Source: Spisula solida
Taxonomy: Eukaryota > Mollusca > Bivalvia > Venerida > Mactridae
Reading direction: 5' to 3'
DNA: 64,000 nt
Assembly (NCBI GenBank): GCA_947247005.1
Contig: OX365952.1
Coordinates: 43,566,722 to 43,630,721 of the forward strand
Positions 13,501-23,500 of this stretch are shown piece by piece (position 1 is the first letter of the stretch; every line of letters starts with the position of its first letter). The position numbers and the translations under genes are program-made. Under the pieces are notes generated by a model. It was given only the letters and a program-made list of their open reading frames with translations. It searched no databases and was not told where the DNA came from.

Positions 13501-13806
13501 ATGACGTCCTTACTATGTGCATCGTTTACTTTACATTATTAAAAGGTAATTTAATTGGAATTATGCAAAGGTGTCGGTAATAGGGGGGGGGGGGGGGTGT
13601 CGGCATTAGGCGAGTTTACTCTAGCTGGAACATTTGCAAAGTGTATTACTCCAGAATCAATTCGATCTCACCTGAGAAAACCTATTTTGAGAATGAACCT
13701 GTTCACGACTTACCTTCCTTGAACTTGAAGTTGTAACGGACCGTACAAGTTTTGCTTGAGGTTCACCTTTACGAGTTGATAAATCACGAGTCTTCTGACT
13801 TGCCAT
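1..13806 (-). CDS. KH-repeat, PARP14-like protein gene, 5' part (3 coding exons, continues past left edge)
   Basis: Three minus-strand exons join in phase: 13714-13806 (31 codons), 3597-3783 (62 codons plus 1 nt) and 1-1581 (2 nt plus 526 codons, still open at base 1), giving at least 620 residues. The ATG at 13806 has an in-frame TAA just upstream. Introns have gtaagt/ccacag and gtatgt/ctatag borders. The first ~95 residues are Ser/Thr/Pro-rich and look disordered. The rest is a run of ~70-residue alpha/beta modules with alternating hydrophobic strands, resembling the degenerate KH-like repeats in the N-terminal half of PARP14-type mono-ADP-ribosyltransferases, which bind nucleic acid and act in innate immunity. 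No catalytic or macro domain is visible because the gene is cut by the window edge. The gene structure is well supported; the family name is inferred from fold-like pattern only. It could be another multi-KH protein. Confidence 0.6.
1716..2019. mobile_element. ~300 bp short element with TATGCCCCC ends (family A, copy 1)
   Basis: Near-identical to 55492-55781 and 56223-56517. It starts in 'cttatgccccctgtgg', ends in 'cgataggggggcataaaaa' (short inverted tips), and has a GGAC/GAAC tetranucleotide run before the 3' end. It lies in intron 2 of the PARP14-like gene. Confidence 0.8.
2377..3391. mobile_element. ~1 kb non-autonomous DNA transposon with terminal inverted repeats
   Basis: The left end 'gggtgttccagaaatagtag' (2379 on) is matched in inverse by 'ctattatttctggaacaccc' near 3370-3387. 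A second inner inverted pair (2538-2562 against 3199-3223, both holding 'gcgggtca'/'tgacccgc') extends the symmetry. No transposase frame is visible inside. Target-site duplication is unclear. It sits in intron 2 of the PARP14-like gene. Confidence 0.7.
3597..3783 (-). CDS. PARP14-like gene, coding exon 2
   Basis: The acceptor is atatctccacag and the donor CTG|gtatgt. Length is 187 nt, starting in phase 0 and ending in phase 1, which matches exons 1 and 3. It encodes a Pro/Ser-rich low-complexity linker (SAHAPSRPLNTPDVRG...). The plus-strand ORF over the same bases is its shadow. Confidence 0.65.
6243..6745 (+). repeat. Left arm of the ~500 bp inverted repeat
   Basis: Matches the reverse complement of 10085-10590 almost throughout. 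It includes ATGATCCGGCTAAAAATGG at 6312 followed by a consensus CTG|gtgagt donor at 6353, and this is preserved in the other arm. Confidence 0.85.
6880..7330 (+). mobile_element. tRNA-derived SINE
   Basis: The head at 6881-6952 looks like a tRNA: A-box 'tagctcagtgg', an anticodon stem CTGGA/TCCAG around loop CTGTCTA, and B-box 'gggttcaatcc'. The acceptor stem does not pair, so it is not a functional tRNA. The body carries 'gtatcggtgctatacaccgg' and ends '...aagggcgctatataaatct' before an ATTT-rich tail. Related bodies lie at 47240 and 54010. Confidence 0.8.
7448..7624 (+). CDS. 58-codon ORF of unknown function inside the inverted-repeat unit
   Basis: ATG at 7448, TAA at 7622. The product begins MTKPHRKTGTVNRNLYEDPC, is basic, and has Cys residues in 'EDPCGKK' and a C-terminal 'KCIYCMD'. 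A ttttgtag acceptor at 7416 lies just upstream and is in frame with the mini-exon in the left arm only for a 21-codon upstream ORF (stop at 7440). I recognise no family. It could be a decayed transposon exon or chance. Confidence 0.25.
   Translation: MTKPHRKTGTVNRNLYEDPCGKKYFKSDESKIDPLVKTSRISTEKSPAKCIYCMDTTS
8146..8720 (+). mobile_element. ~570 bp hairpin-bearing element, copy 1
   Basis: Direct copy of 18521-19095. Both start at 'gaatgtagggttaacgcatgc', carry a ~50 bp-stem hairpin, then share several hundred bases ('ggcgggagattttgt', 'acttccgggatcggcaaata', 'gttaacagcgcg'). No coding capacity is evident. Confidence 0.8.
8165..8284. repeat. Long-stem hairpin (copy 1)
   Basis: The arm at 8165-8216 pairs with 8229-8284 around a short loop. 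Pairing is imperfect compared with the second copy at 18539-18660. Confidence 0.75.
8899..8918. repeat. Poly-C run
   Basis: Homopolymer of about 18 C. Similar runs lie at 13583-13598 (G) and 52233-52247 (C). Exact lengths may be sequencing-limited. Confidence 0.8.
10085..10590 (-). repeat. Right arm of the ~500 bp inverted repeat
   Basis: Inverse copy of 6243-6745. The mini-exon with its gtgagt donor is conserved (near 10445-10490 on the minus strand), so both arms could splice inward. Confidence 0.85.
10595..11213. mobile_element. ~620 bp MITE with GATGCC-rich interior
   Basis: The ends are inverted: 'ctaggtcacactgaggaattc' (10596 on) against 'gaatgctcagtgggacctatg' (11193 on). The interior is full of diverged short motifs such as 'ccgatgcctcccg' on both strands, quite unlike its AT-rich surroundings. 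The ORFs across it are repeat artefacts. Confidence 0.65.
11495..11587. repeat. Small inverted repeat
   Basis: 'gtcggtctaaat' at the left and 'atttagaccgac' at the right enclose about 70 bp that contains another 'atttagaca' copy. It is probably a MITE remnant. Confidence 0.5.
13583..13598. repeat. Poly-G run
   Basis: Uninterrupted G tract about 110 bp downstream of the donor of the PARP14-like first exon, inside its first intron. Confidence 0.8.
13714..13806 (-). CDS. PARP14-like gene, coding exon 1
   Basis: Encodes MASQKTRDLST... (31 codons) and ends at AAG followed by a consensus gtaagt donor, phase 0. An in-frame TAA lies four codons upstream of the ATG, supporting this start. Residues are basic and Ser/Thr-rich. 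Confidence 0.65.
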
Positions 13807-14560
13807 TATAAGGCTTTATGTTGAAGGCGATGACATTTTACCTGTAAAATTTGTAAATATAAATGAAGTATAGACACACGATCATAGTAATTAATAATTC
13901 CAAAAATACTGATTATTTTATGTTATTAGATAAAAGTTACTTAGACCCAAATTGTAACCTTAAAGGAATAATCGCATTACCGATTTAAATTAACTGATCA
14001 TGATACATTCGAAAACGAAAGTTGATCTGCAAAATATCTTATTTGAGGCGCATTATTAATTGTACAATGGCATATGTCTCTAATTATGGTGTCACGTTTA
14101 TAGAGCATACCTTAATGATCAGTTTGAAGTTGTTTTGCAACACGTATCAAGCAAAAATGATGCCATACGTCAAAATATAAGCAGAGTTGAAAACGAAAGT
14201 AGGCTTGACCGCCCATCACAAATAATCCAATTTAACACAGTAGTCTCCCCTTTTTAATAAAACGCCATTTGTACTGAATGAATCCCGTGACAAAACTAAA
14301 GAAATAAAGTCGCGTAAAAAGAAAAGTGTTGAGTGTCATCTAAGTTTTACGAATACTCACGTAAGATAGATCAATATTTTAACCTGTCATATCGTTATTA
14401 TATTTCAAACTAACATAAATTGATCACAATAGCGTGGGAAGTGGACTGAAAGTTTGTAAGTGCTTCCGTACAGAAGACACTTTGCCTTGAGTGTACAAGG
14501 AAGGACGCTAGGTGATCACATCTAATTCCGTTTTGTAAATATAACATTGCCAGCAAACAG

Positions 14561-17500
14561 GGTAGCAATACCACGTGACTTTTGGCTACAGTTACAAGTA
14601 GAAATTTGTAAACATTGGAACACAAATATAGCCATAAGTATTTTATTTCTTCATCGATTTCTATAAAATATACAGTACGCCACGCCAGGGACAGTATAAT
14701 AGAGATGGACGAGTGACTCGATGACCTTATATAGCGTTATCTATATCTAACCTGTCGGCAGATAAGCGGAGTGTATAACGGCCGCTCATACGGTACAGTT
14801 GTATTTTCTTTCTGTACGGTCCAAAATAAATCCGGGATTGACGATTGCGGTGGGTATTATCACGAAGTTTAATTAACGTGCGTGGTATTATACGGTCCGA
14901 TTTAAAAATTAATAATGTTCCAGTCTGTATATCCTGTCTGTCATATAATTTTATTCCAATAAAGGGTTCTGTCACTCAAATAAATCTTAAAAATTTGACT
15001 TAAGTTAAAAATTTGTACAGCTCATATGTCCCGCGATTTAAAGAATAATCCATTTTTCTTCAAGTTCTTATAGTAGCTGTTTACATAATGCTTCGAAACT
15101 ATGTAAAATATTGGTTGTCTTGATTTTCTTGCTTAGCTGATACGCTTGAAAAATTTAAGATTTTAATAAATTTCTAAGTTTTCACTTTAGATGCTTTGTG
15201 AATACCAGCCCTGGTTTAAATTCAAGAAACAGGTTTCAAATTTACAGCGATCTATATATATATGATCTATATTTCGTCCTAGAATAAAACGCTTTAATTA
15301 AATATATATAATATTATAGTCTACATTTGTGCTTTATGGTTGTACATTCCAACATTAATTTTATCCGTGATTGTCGGGAATCGGTATAATGAAACAAAGT
15401 TACGATATATATAATATATACTTAACATATTCCATTCAATTAAATATTCTAGGTCCTAGGTCTGATAAATTCCCTTAATCTGTGTGTAACAAATGCAATG
15501 GTTTAATTACTGTCACAAATGTAGATTACACTACGGGAGGGCGGTATTGAACTTGTGATTGGTGCATTATCTAGACAGTAATCTCATATTGTCTCAGTCT
15601 CAGCTGGAGTTTCCGGTAATACTGTTAATTAGTAAAACATAGACAGCCACTGTAGATGAATTAACACTGCTTTATAATTTTCATAAATAGTGTTTATCAT
15701 ACACGGTTCTATAAAAGTATAAAAGCAACCACACTTGCTAAACATTATAGCATAAACATATGTACCATAAACACGGAGAATTGGCGTATTTTTAATTGAA
15801 ATATTTCAAAATTGTATAAATAAATGTGCATTAAGGAAGTATGCCTATTCCGAGCAGGGATTTATTATGTGATATTATAAATAAGACATAATTTGCTTTC
15901 AATCATTTTGGACGTCATGGAGCTGGAAATTTGCTATAACTAACGTGAAGGAATGAAAAAGTGTTCTGAAAGCACACAGAGTTGGCATATTTTGAAGTGA
16001 AATAATTCAAATGTAAAAAATGGGGCATCAAATTATGACTATCTTGAGCAGGGATGTATTATGTAATGGCAAAAATAAGTTTTAGATAATCTATCTTTAT
16101 ACATTTCGAGATCCTTAAGCTTCAAAATAACTATATAAATAATAAAGCGGTTACTGAAAACATGACGAATAGGCATATTCTGAATTCAAATAGTTCCAAA
16201 ATTATTTAAAATTTGTACATAAAATTATGCCTATCGCGATTAGGAATTATTATGTAATGGTAAAAACAAGTTTTAGATAATTTGCTACTATACATTTTGA
16301 GATTATTAACTTGCAAAATGGCCAGTATCGTGGACAGCGATAGCGATTAGCGTGTTGATCACACCTATTTCAATGAATGGTATTTAATTATAATTTAATA
16401 GAGTAGACTGTGTTGTAATGTTTTTATTTATTTGAATGCAAGTTCCTGTGGTGTAACAAATACAATGATTTAATTACTGTCACAGACAAAATTATGTAGA
16501 TTACACAACGGGAGGGTGGTATAATTGTATTGAACTTGTGATAGGTACATTATCTAGACAGTAATCTCATATTGTCTCAGAAGTCTCAGCGGGGAGTTTC
16601 CGGTTGTATACTGTAATTACGTAAAACATAGACAGAAACTGTATATTTAACCCTGCTTTATAAATTTCAAAAGTATTGTTTATCATACATGTTTATCTAT
16701 AATAATTTATGGCGGAAATAGAGCAACCAAATTTGCTAAACGTTAACTTAAAAAGTGTACTTTAAACACAGAGAATTGGCATATTTTGAATTCAAATAGT
16801 TCAAGAATGTGGTGATAATTGTGCATAAAACTAAGCCTATCACGAGCAGGGATGTATCATGTAATGGCAAAACTAAGTTTTAGATAATCTACCTTCATAC
16901 ATTTCGAGATCCTTAAGTTTTAAAAGTACTATAATTGTTGAGAAATAATAAACTGGTTGCTGAAAACATGGCGAATCGGCGTATTTTGAATTCAAATAAT
17001 TCAAGAATGCGTTGATAAGTGTGCATAAAACTAAGCCTATCACGAGCAGGGATGTATTATTTAATGGCAAAAATAAGTTTTAGATAATCTACCTTCATAC
17101 ATTTCGAGATCCTTCAGTTTTAAAAGTACTAAAATTGTTGAGAAATAATAAACTGGTAGCTGAAAACATGGCGAATCGGCGTATTTTTAATTCAAATAAT
17201 TCAAAAAATGAGTTGATAATTGTGCATAAAACTAAGCCTATCACGAGCAGGGATGTATTGTTCAATGGTAAACACACGTTTAAGATAATTCACTACAATA
17301 CATTGTGGGATCCCTAACTTGCAAAATGGCTAGTATTGTGGACAATGAGACAAAAGAGCGATTAGCGTGTTGATCACACCTATTTCAATGAATGGTATAT
17401 GATTTAAATATGCTAATTTCGTCTTTTCATTGAATAAAAATTCAATTTATAAGTTTAAACTTTCATTTCAGTGCAATAACAATGTTTGATACCGTTAATT

Positions 17501-17772
17501 AACGACAGATTTATGCATTTTTGTGTCTACGCTTTCGCGGGATTTTTCAAGATATCGAGCAATTTTATAGGAGCGCGGTGATTGGACGACAGGTTAGTCA
17601 CGGTAAAAACCTGAGATTCCGTTCCCTCTGTATTTATTCTTCCCAGGCGTGGCGTATATTTCATATAAATTGATGAAGAAATAAAATACTTATGGCTATT
17701 CTATTTTCCAATGTTTACAAATTTCTTCTTGTAACTGTAGTCAAAAGTCACGTGGTATTGCTACACTGGTAA
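14561..17772. mobile_element. 3.2 kb element with ~135 bp inverted ends and tandem-repeat core
   Basis: 14561-14700 matches the reverse complement of 17637-17772 (for example 'gtagcaataccacgtgactt' and 'atagccataagtattttatt' on the left, inverted on the right). Inside are two ~960 bp blocks (15486-16447 and 16448-17400), each containing ~190-200 bp sub-repeats. The plan, inverted tips around a tandem core, resembles non-autonomous elements described in bivalves such as the 'pearl' type, though those have short tips. Family is not assigned. Confidence 0.65.
15486..17400 (+). repeat. Higher-order tandem repeat: ~960 bp block x2, each with ~200 bp units
   Basis: 'gacagtaatctcatattgtc' recurs at about 15575 and 16558. 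The unit marked 'gcctatcacgagcagggatg' or a variant occurs near 15842, 16038, 16229, 16833, 17034 and 17236. Both blocks close with 'gattagcgtgttgatcacac'. The last two units (16.9-17.3 kb) are the most similar to each other, which suggests recent local amplification. Confidence 0.8.
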
Positions 17773-18520
17773 AGGATATAGGATATAAACAGGATTTAGA
17801 GTCAACTCGGCCGAAATAGAAGTAGTAGATCTTGCATGAGTGCTCATTACATACAAGTTTTATTAACAGTTTACCTTGTTGTACATGTTAGTTTTTGACA
17901 GAAATGTAAAACATTGACTGGGAATAACAGTGATCTCAAGAGGCCAAGATATTATCTAAAAATGAGTTTGTATAAACATGGAATACAACACCACACGCAC
18001 ATTTTATGTTTAATAAAATGATGACATAAATAAATAATAAACAATTTACCCCATCTTTGATAGATCTAAATCCAAACACGCACGTCAGTTTGATAAAACT
18101 TAATGATCCCAACAGTTAATTGAAACATACGAAGATCTGATAAAAACGGATATGTTTGTTTGCAGTGTCAAAACTGATGTGTGAGCAAACAAATATTACA
18201 GCAAATACCATCAAACAAACAATAATAAATTCAGCAACTACAGGCAGCTTAATAACTGAATTAAGTGCGGCACACTTTTAATCAACTTGATTGCTAATCA
18301 ATTAACTATTTTTTAACAAGATTTCTGTCAAATACTTACCTGTACAGCAAGGTAAATACATTGGAAGTCTGGACAGGATAAAATATGTATTGTTTATACA
18401 TATGAAATAAATTACCGGACCTCCAGACTCCAGGTCTAGAGGGGGTACCGGACCTCTAGCCACTTCCTTTATTAAACGAGTGGACAAAATAATATGACAT
18501 GAGGCTTTTCCGTAATGAGC

Positions 18521-19095
18521 ACGAATGTAGGGTTAACGCATGCTTTTTCGTGCTATAACATCTGCAGAGTCCCGAGGGACGGTTGGTGCCTAAGCCTATT
18601 AGGGCGAGGGCACCAACGCTTCCGAGGGAGTCTGCAGATGTTATAGCACGAAAAAGCATGAGTAAAGGCTATTATAGCATACTAAACATCAATTTATGCG
18701 TTTGTATTTCGAAATAATTACATCTTGGCGGGAGATTTTGTATCGACGTCGCGTAACCAAACGTAACGTCACGAAAACAAATGTAACGTCATAACAGTTT
18801 TTGTTATGAGCGTCGACTTCCGGGATCGGCAAATACCAAGAAAACATGGATAATGCGTGTTTGTTTAAATTTATTATTTAAATCTTATAGAAAATTAATT
18901 AGTAGTTACAAATAAAATGGGAATTGCAGTTCATAAGACGCTGTAAAATCGTTTATTTTCGCCGGTGAGGCCCTGAAATGAGCAAACGTAAAACTGGATG
19001 TTAACAGCGCGTTCTCGCCTGAATCTTTATGTTTACACATGGTTTTCGCCTCGTTAACGGATGGGCAAAATCACCGTTTTTATGCTTTAATGTAA
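18521..19095 (+). mobile_element. ~570 bp hairpin-bearing element, copy 2
   Basis: Same sequence and orientation as 8146-8720, about 10.4 kb away. It has an extra partial direct repeat around 18758-18795 ('aacgtaacgtcacgaaaaca'). No ORF with family character was found. Confidence 0.8.
18539..18660. repeat. Long-stem hairpin (copy 2), 52 bp arms
   Basis: The arm at 18539-18590 pairs with 18609-18660 around an 18 bp loop. The outer ~30 bp ('catgctttttcgtgctataa...ctgcag') are perfect, the inner part near-perfect. Confidence 0.85.
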
Positions 19096-19777
19096 GATTC
19101 TATTTATCACATAATCTTAGAGAACGCTCTTTATTGTTTAAAATGATGATGTATGCTGCATAGGTTTCAGACAAAAAACAGCAGTACAAGTGTGTCCTCA
19201 TCATGATGACGATGGTATTATCCTGACTTCATAAACCGATCGATGCATGTATTGGCTTACATCGCGTCAGACTAATTTAGATGTTTACACTCTGGGAATG
19301 CCGAATGGTATTTCCGGCAAGGCTTTAAATTACGATACCCTGGACGGAAGTTATGTGTTAAACGTGGCCAGGCCCCAGGATCACAAAACTCAAGCTCATG
19401 CTCAAATATCTGACTCAACGGTTGGCTACCATGATTTGAGTTCGATGCTTGAGTCAGGATCACAAAAAACATTTGCAGACTTAAGTTTGAGTTTGAACTC
19501 AGAGTTAAGTTCAATATTTGAATCTACAAATACGGAGACTTAAAGTGAAGTATACTCAAAGTGCTTACTAATGAAATACTGAATTATATCAGTAAAATAA
19601 ATACCATAAAAATTATTCTGCTTAATCATTCACTATGATAGTGATATAGCACCGTCTACGCTACCCGTACTACATGTACTTGGATTTTATCATCAAACTT
19701 GAGTGATATTGGTCAGCAAAGTGGACACTAATATGCCCGTAACTTTTTTATATTTTTATTGAACGGAAACAGGTCAA

Positions 19778-20116
19778 GTGAGTATTCATTTATTTTGTGA
19801 TCCTGGGGCTAAGTATTCTTTGGCCGAAGTACAAACTCTGCCAGTATTAGGGCCAGTACTTGACAAACTCAAATGGAATAGTATGTTCATGTTGGCTCAG
19901 AATGATCTACATCCCTTGAAGTTAAAACTTAGGAAGTGTCACAAAAATTTGAGACTAAGTTCCTTCAGCCAAAGATCTATTCATTATTGGAATAATCTAT
20001 CTGAAAATACAGTTTCAGCCTCGTTGATAAATGTCTGGTTGGTTGGTTCCCTGCCTGCTGTAGCTGCAATATCTTCACAGGCACTAGTCTTATTCACAGG
20101 TACAGTCATCATATAA
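19778..20116 (+). pseudogene. Decayed non-LTR retrotransposon tail
   Basis: The translated stretch contains 'LRLSSFSQRSIHYWNNLSEN' followed by 'TVSASLINVW', matching the typical C-terminal end of reverse-transcriptase ORFs of many animal LINEs (pattern F-S-R-x-I-x-x-W-N-x-L-P-x-x-V-V-x-A-x-S-x-x-x-F). The catalytic reverse-transcriptase core is absent, so this is a 3' remnant. It lies 300 bp upstream of IDUA. Confidence 0.5.
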
Positions 20117-20384
20117 ATAAATGTCTTTTAAGTTATTTATTCCTGTTGTGTTTGTTAACTGGGTGAAAGTAAGTGTAGAACCCGTACCACATGTTATCTC
20201 GGCGAATGTACACTGGTACGACTTATTTCAATTTGTAAAATATTTGGATAACCAGTCATGGCGAATGTTGAAGTATATATATCAAATTTAAATAACTGGG
20301 CTTTACCTTAAGTATGTTCAAAGAATACTTTGATATATGATCTTTGGTATGTTATTTTAAAATGATGCTGTGTTCATATTTCAG

Positions 20385-20415
20385 GTCCTGCAGTGATTTT
20401 ATAAATTCTGCAGAG
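20385..20415 (+). other. IDUA: Likely IDUA 5' UTR segment
   Basis: A 'tcatatttcag' acceptor-like site ends at 20384, suggesting that a non-coding leader exon upstream splices here 31 bp before the start codon. Not verified by transcript. Confidence 0.4.
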
Positions 20416-20561
20416 ATGAACACTACATTGTTGACTTCACTCCTCTTCATCTTCTTGAACTGCTTCCATAAAGTACAGGGTGCCTATTCTGCAAAACTAG
20501 TGGTTAACTCTTCAGTAGTTGTTGGTGATTTGAAGCATTTTTGGAGATCTACAGGGTTTTG
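20416..20561 (+). CDS. IDUA: IDUA coding exon 1
   Basis: Residues 1-49. Signal peptide [20 protein letters not shown] then '[10 protein letters not shown]'. Donor TG|gtaagg, phase 2. Confidence 0.92.
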
Positions 20562-23500
20562 GTAAGGCATTAAGTTAGAACTGTCTTTGAAAAGTTTTCG
20601 TTTCAGTGGTCGCCCTGTCTAGATATAGTGTAATTTTTTTGTAATATTACAAATTCAATACAATTATGTTTTATGTATAATCGTCACCTTAATTAAGCGA
20701 CTACCTGTCTTAAACAATTAATATCATTAAATTTGAATCATCAATTTTGAAATTAAAGTTGTATGGTACGGGTATGTACAACTGAACTAAAATCTATAGT
20801 GGATTTAATGTTCGGTAAATGTTGTATATTTTTCAAGTACATGAATATACTACCATTCTCATCCCCCAGTGTATTCGATATATGTCTGGGAAATTAACTA
20901 TTCCACTGCGTACAGCCTATTAACTGAATCATTATATGTATTGCAGCTCCATTTAACACACTTTATAATAATAAACAAATTATAAAGACTTTGAATTTGA
21001 TCGTAAATTTACGATTTCAGTTAGTGCTTTGATAAAATAGTACCAAGATGTATGTGGATATGGTAAAGGCAGATCCACATCCTGGTCCAGTGGTAACATG
21101 TTATTTCCCGGGGGTAGGCAGTAAATATGACCACCCACAGCGCCACTATTTACATTATTGTATTTTGAAGAGAAAAAACATCTACCCAGTGCAGGATTGA
21201 ACCCATGACCCCCTGTGCAAGTCAGGCACTCTACAAACTGAGCTAACTGGGCTACTGGCTCATGAATCACTACAACATGTCAAACAAACAATTGTTAAGG
21301 CTAGCCTTACACACAAATAATATCTTGACTTTCAGTCCACCGAAGCCACACCAGGAAGCCTATAATTTTGATGTAGGCAGTGATATGATACAAAACCTAG
21401 CTATGATAGGGAGTGTACCACACACGGGTGTACATCAAGTCCGTATACATTGGCTGTTTGACTTGGTTAATGTAACAAGGTTTGTTTTATTTTGATCGTT
21501 TTATGGCAGGGTTTTTCCAACAAATTGTGTAAATTCTGAAAACAGACTGACATTCCCAGGGGTTTTCCAACAAATAGTGTATATTCTGAAAACAGACTGA
21601 CATTCCCAGGGGTTTTCCAACAAATAGTGTATATTCTGAAAACAGACTCATTCCCAGGGGTTTTCCAACAAATAGTGTATATTCTGAAAACAGACTCATT
21701 CCCAGGGGTTTTCCAACAAATAGTGTATATTCTGAAAACAGACTGACATTCCTAGGGGTTTTCCAACAAATAGTGTATATTCTGAAAACAGACTGACATT
21801 CCCAGGGGTTTTCCAACAAAAAGTGTTTATTCTGAAAACAGACTCATTCCCAGGGGTTTTCCATCAAATAGTGTATATTCTGAAAACAGACTGACATTCC
21901 CAGGGGTTTCCCAACAAATAGTGTATATTCTGAAAACAGACTCATTCCCAAGGGTTTTCCAACAAATTGTGTAAATTCTGAAAAACAGACTGACATTCCC
22001 AGGGGCTTTCCAACAAATTGTGTAAATTCTGAAAACAGACTCATTCCCAGGGGTTTTCCAACAAATAGTGTATATTCTGAAAACAGACTCATTCCCAAGG
22101 GTTTTTCAACAAATAGTGTAAATTCTGAAAACAGACTCATTCCCAGGGGTTTTCCAACAAATAGTGTAAATTCTGAAAACAGACTCATTCCCAGGGGCTT
22201 TCCAACAAATTGTGTAGATTCTGAAAACAGACTCATTCCCAGCGATTTTCCAACAAATAGTGTAGTTTCTGAAAACAGACTCATTCCCAGGGGTTTTCCA
22301 ACAAATAGTGTATATTATGAAAACGAATCCATTACCGAAGCCAAAGGACCCATTCACAATGGAAAATATTATCCATTTTTCCCAATTGTATAAATATTCA
22401 TGTTACATTTTTTACATGGATATCTTTGAAGCTGAGTCATCAGTCATCTAATTGTTTGTCCACATGTTACAGATCAAAACATTGCTTGGGATACAATACA
22501 GATGACATTGAAATTAAGCGTCTTGTCATCAAAAATTTCCCAATTCATGACTGGAACCTTTCCCCAAAAGAATCAGAACCCCTTTCCCCTGTTATGTCAG
22601 GTATTTGGTAACTATAAAATTTATTATCAGTCCAATCTGATGGCAAAGATGACCCATGTGAACAGCCAAAAGTTTTTTGTTAACCAGTGATCTCTCTTAA
22701 AAATTTTGAAAAAGTTGAAAAACATTGAAAATTGTATGAGTGGAGATAAAGTTGGTTGTCTTTGTAGACATGTTTTGTAAGAGTGGTCTTTGTTTGCAGG
22801 TGGTCTTTTAACACAGGTTTGACTGTATTTATATATTTCTTCAGCAAAGAACCATTTAAGCCACCCACATATGGTTTCAAGCACCTAGATGATATGATCA
22901 GTAATCTGTATGAGAATGGACTGATACCAGGTTTCGAATTGATGGGAAATCCATCAGGAATATTTACAAATTTTGAAAACAAGGAAGATGTTATCAATTG
23001 GAAAGATTTAGTCACGCTAACAGCCCAGAGATATATAGGTAATTGAAAGCTGTTTGAACAGACACTATATTAAACAAAGGCTATGAGTCATCATTTCATA
23101 TCCACTTGGTATGGCTTTAATTACACCACTTGAAGAATGTTAAAATTATTTGGTTTAAACACTATTTATTTTCATAAACTTATTACAAAGATTCATTTAT
23201 ACAAATCAAGGATTGAGTAGAAAGCTAAGCTTATTTTAAAATAGACACTAAAGAATTAATGTTCCTTTAAATTAAGGTTTAGCAAGTAACCTGCTTTGAA
23301 AAATTAGGAAAATTTACTATTTTTTGGTGGAAAATTTGATTAAAGCCAATTTTTTTATTTTTTCACTTTTTTTTATATTTTTTTGCTGAAATTATGAAAT
23401 ATAAGTGATAGTGCACCTATTTACATGTGTATTTTGTGTAAGTGGTCCACACATCTATTTATATCCCATACCACGGAAATAGGGGTACCTCGGAAATATG

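Larger units (their letters stand above)
3784..13713 (-). other. 9.9 kb first intron of the PARP14-like gene
   Basis: Bounded by the gtaagt donor at 13713 and the ccacag acceptor at 3784. It contains the 6243-10590 inverted-repeat unit, a GATGCC-rich MITE at 10595-11213, homopolymers and AT-rich DNA. In 3900-5000, 5100-6240 and 11220-13700 I see no convincing exon, only short chance ORFs. A fragment of the TATGCCCC-type family lies near 5020-5090. Confidence 0.5.
13807..20415. other. Intergenic region between the PARP14-like gene and IDUA (divergent 5' ends)
   Basis: The minus-strand gene starts at 13806 and the plus-strand gene at 20416, so this stretch should hold both promoters. No TATA or CpG-rich block stands out. 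It contains the 14561-17772 tandem-repeat element, hairpin copy 2 and a LINE remnant. I see no exon-like segment in 13830-14560 or 17800-18500. Confidence 0.5.

Noticed and set aside
19247..19543. 98-codon ORF upstream of IDUA
   Set aside because: The DNA holds imperfect 'gagtttgaactcagagtt'-type inverted words suggesting repeat origin. No family, splice partner or conserved motif seen.
21844..22284. 146-codon repetitive protein on the minus strand
   Set aside because: It is made entirely of a minisatellite with unit length divisible by three inside an IDUA intron. No start context or family.
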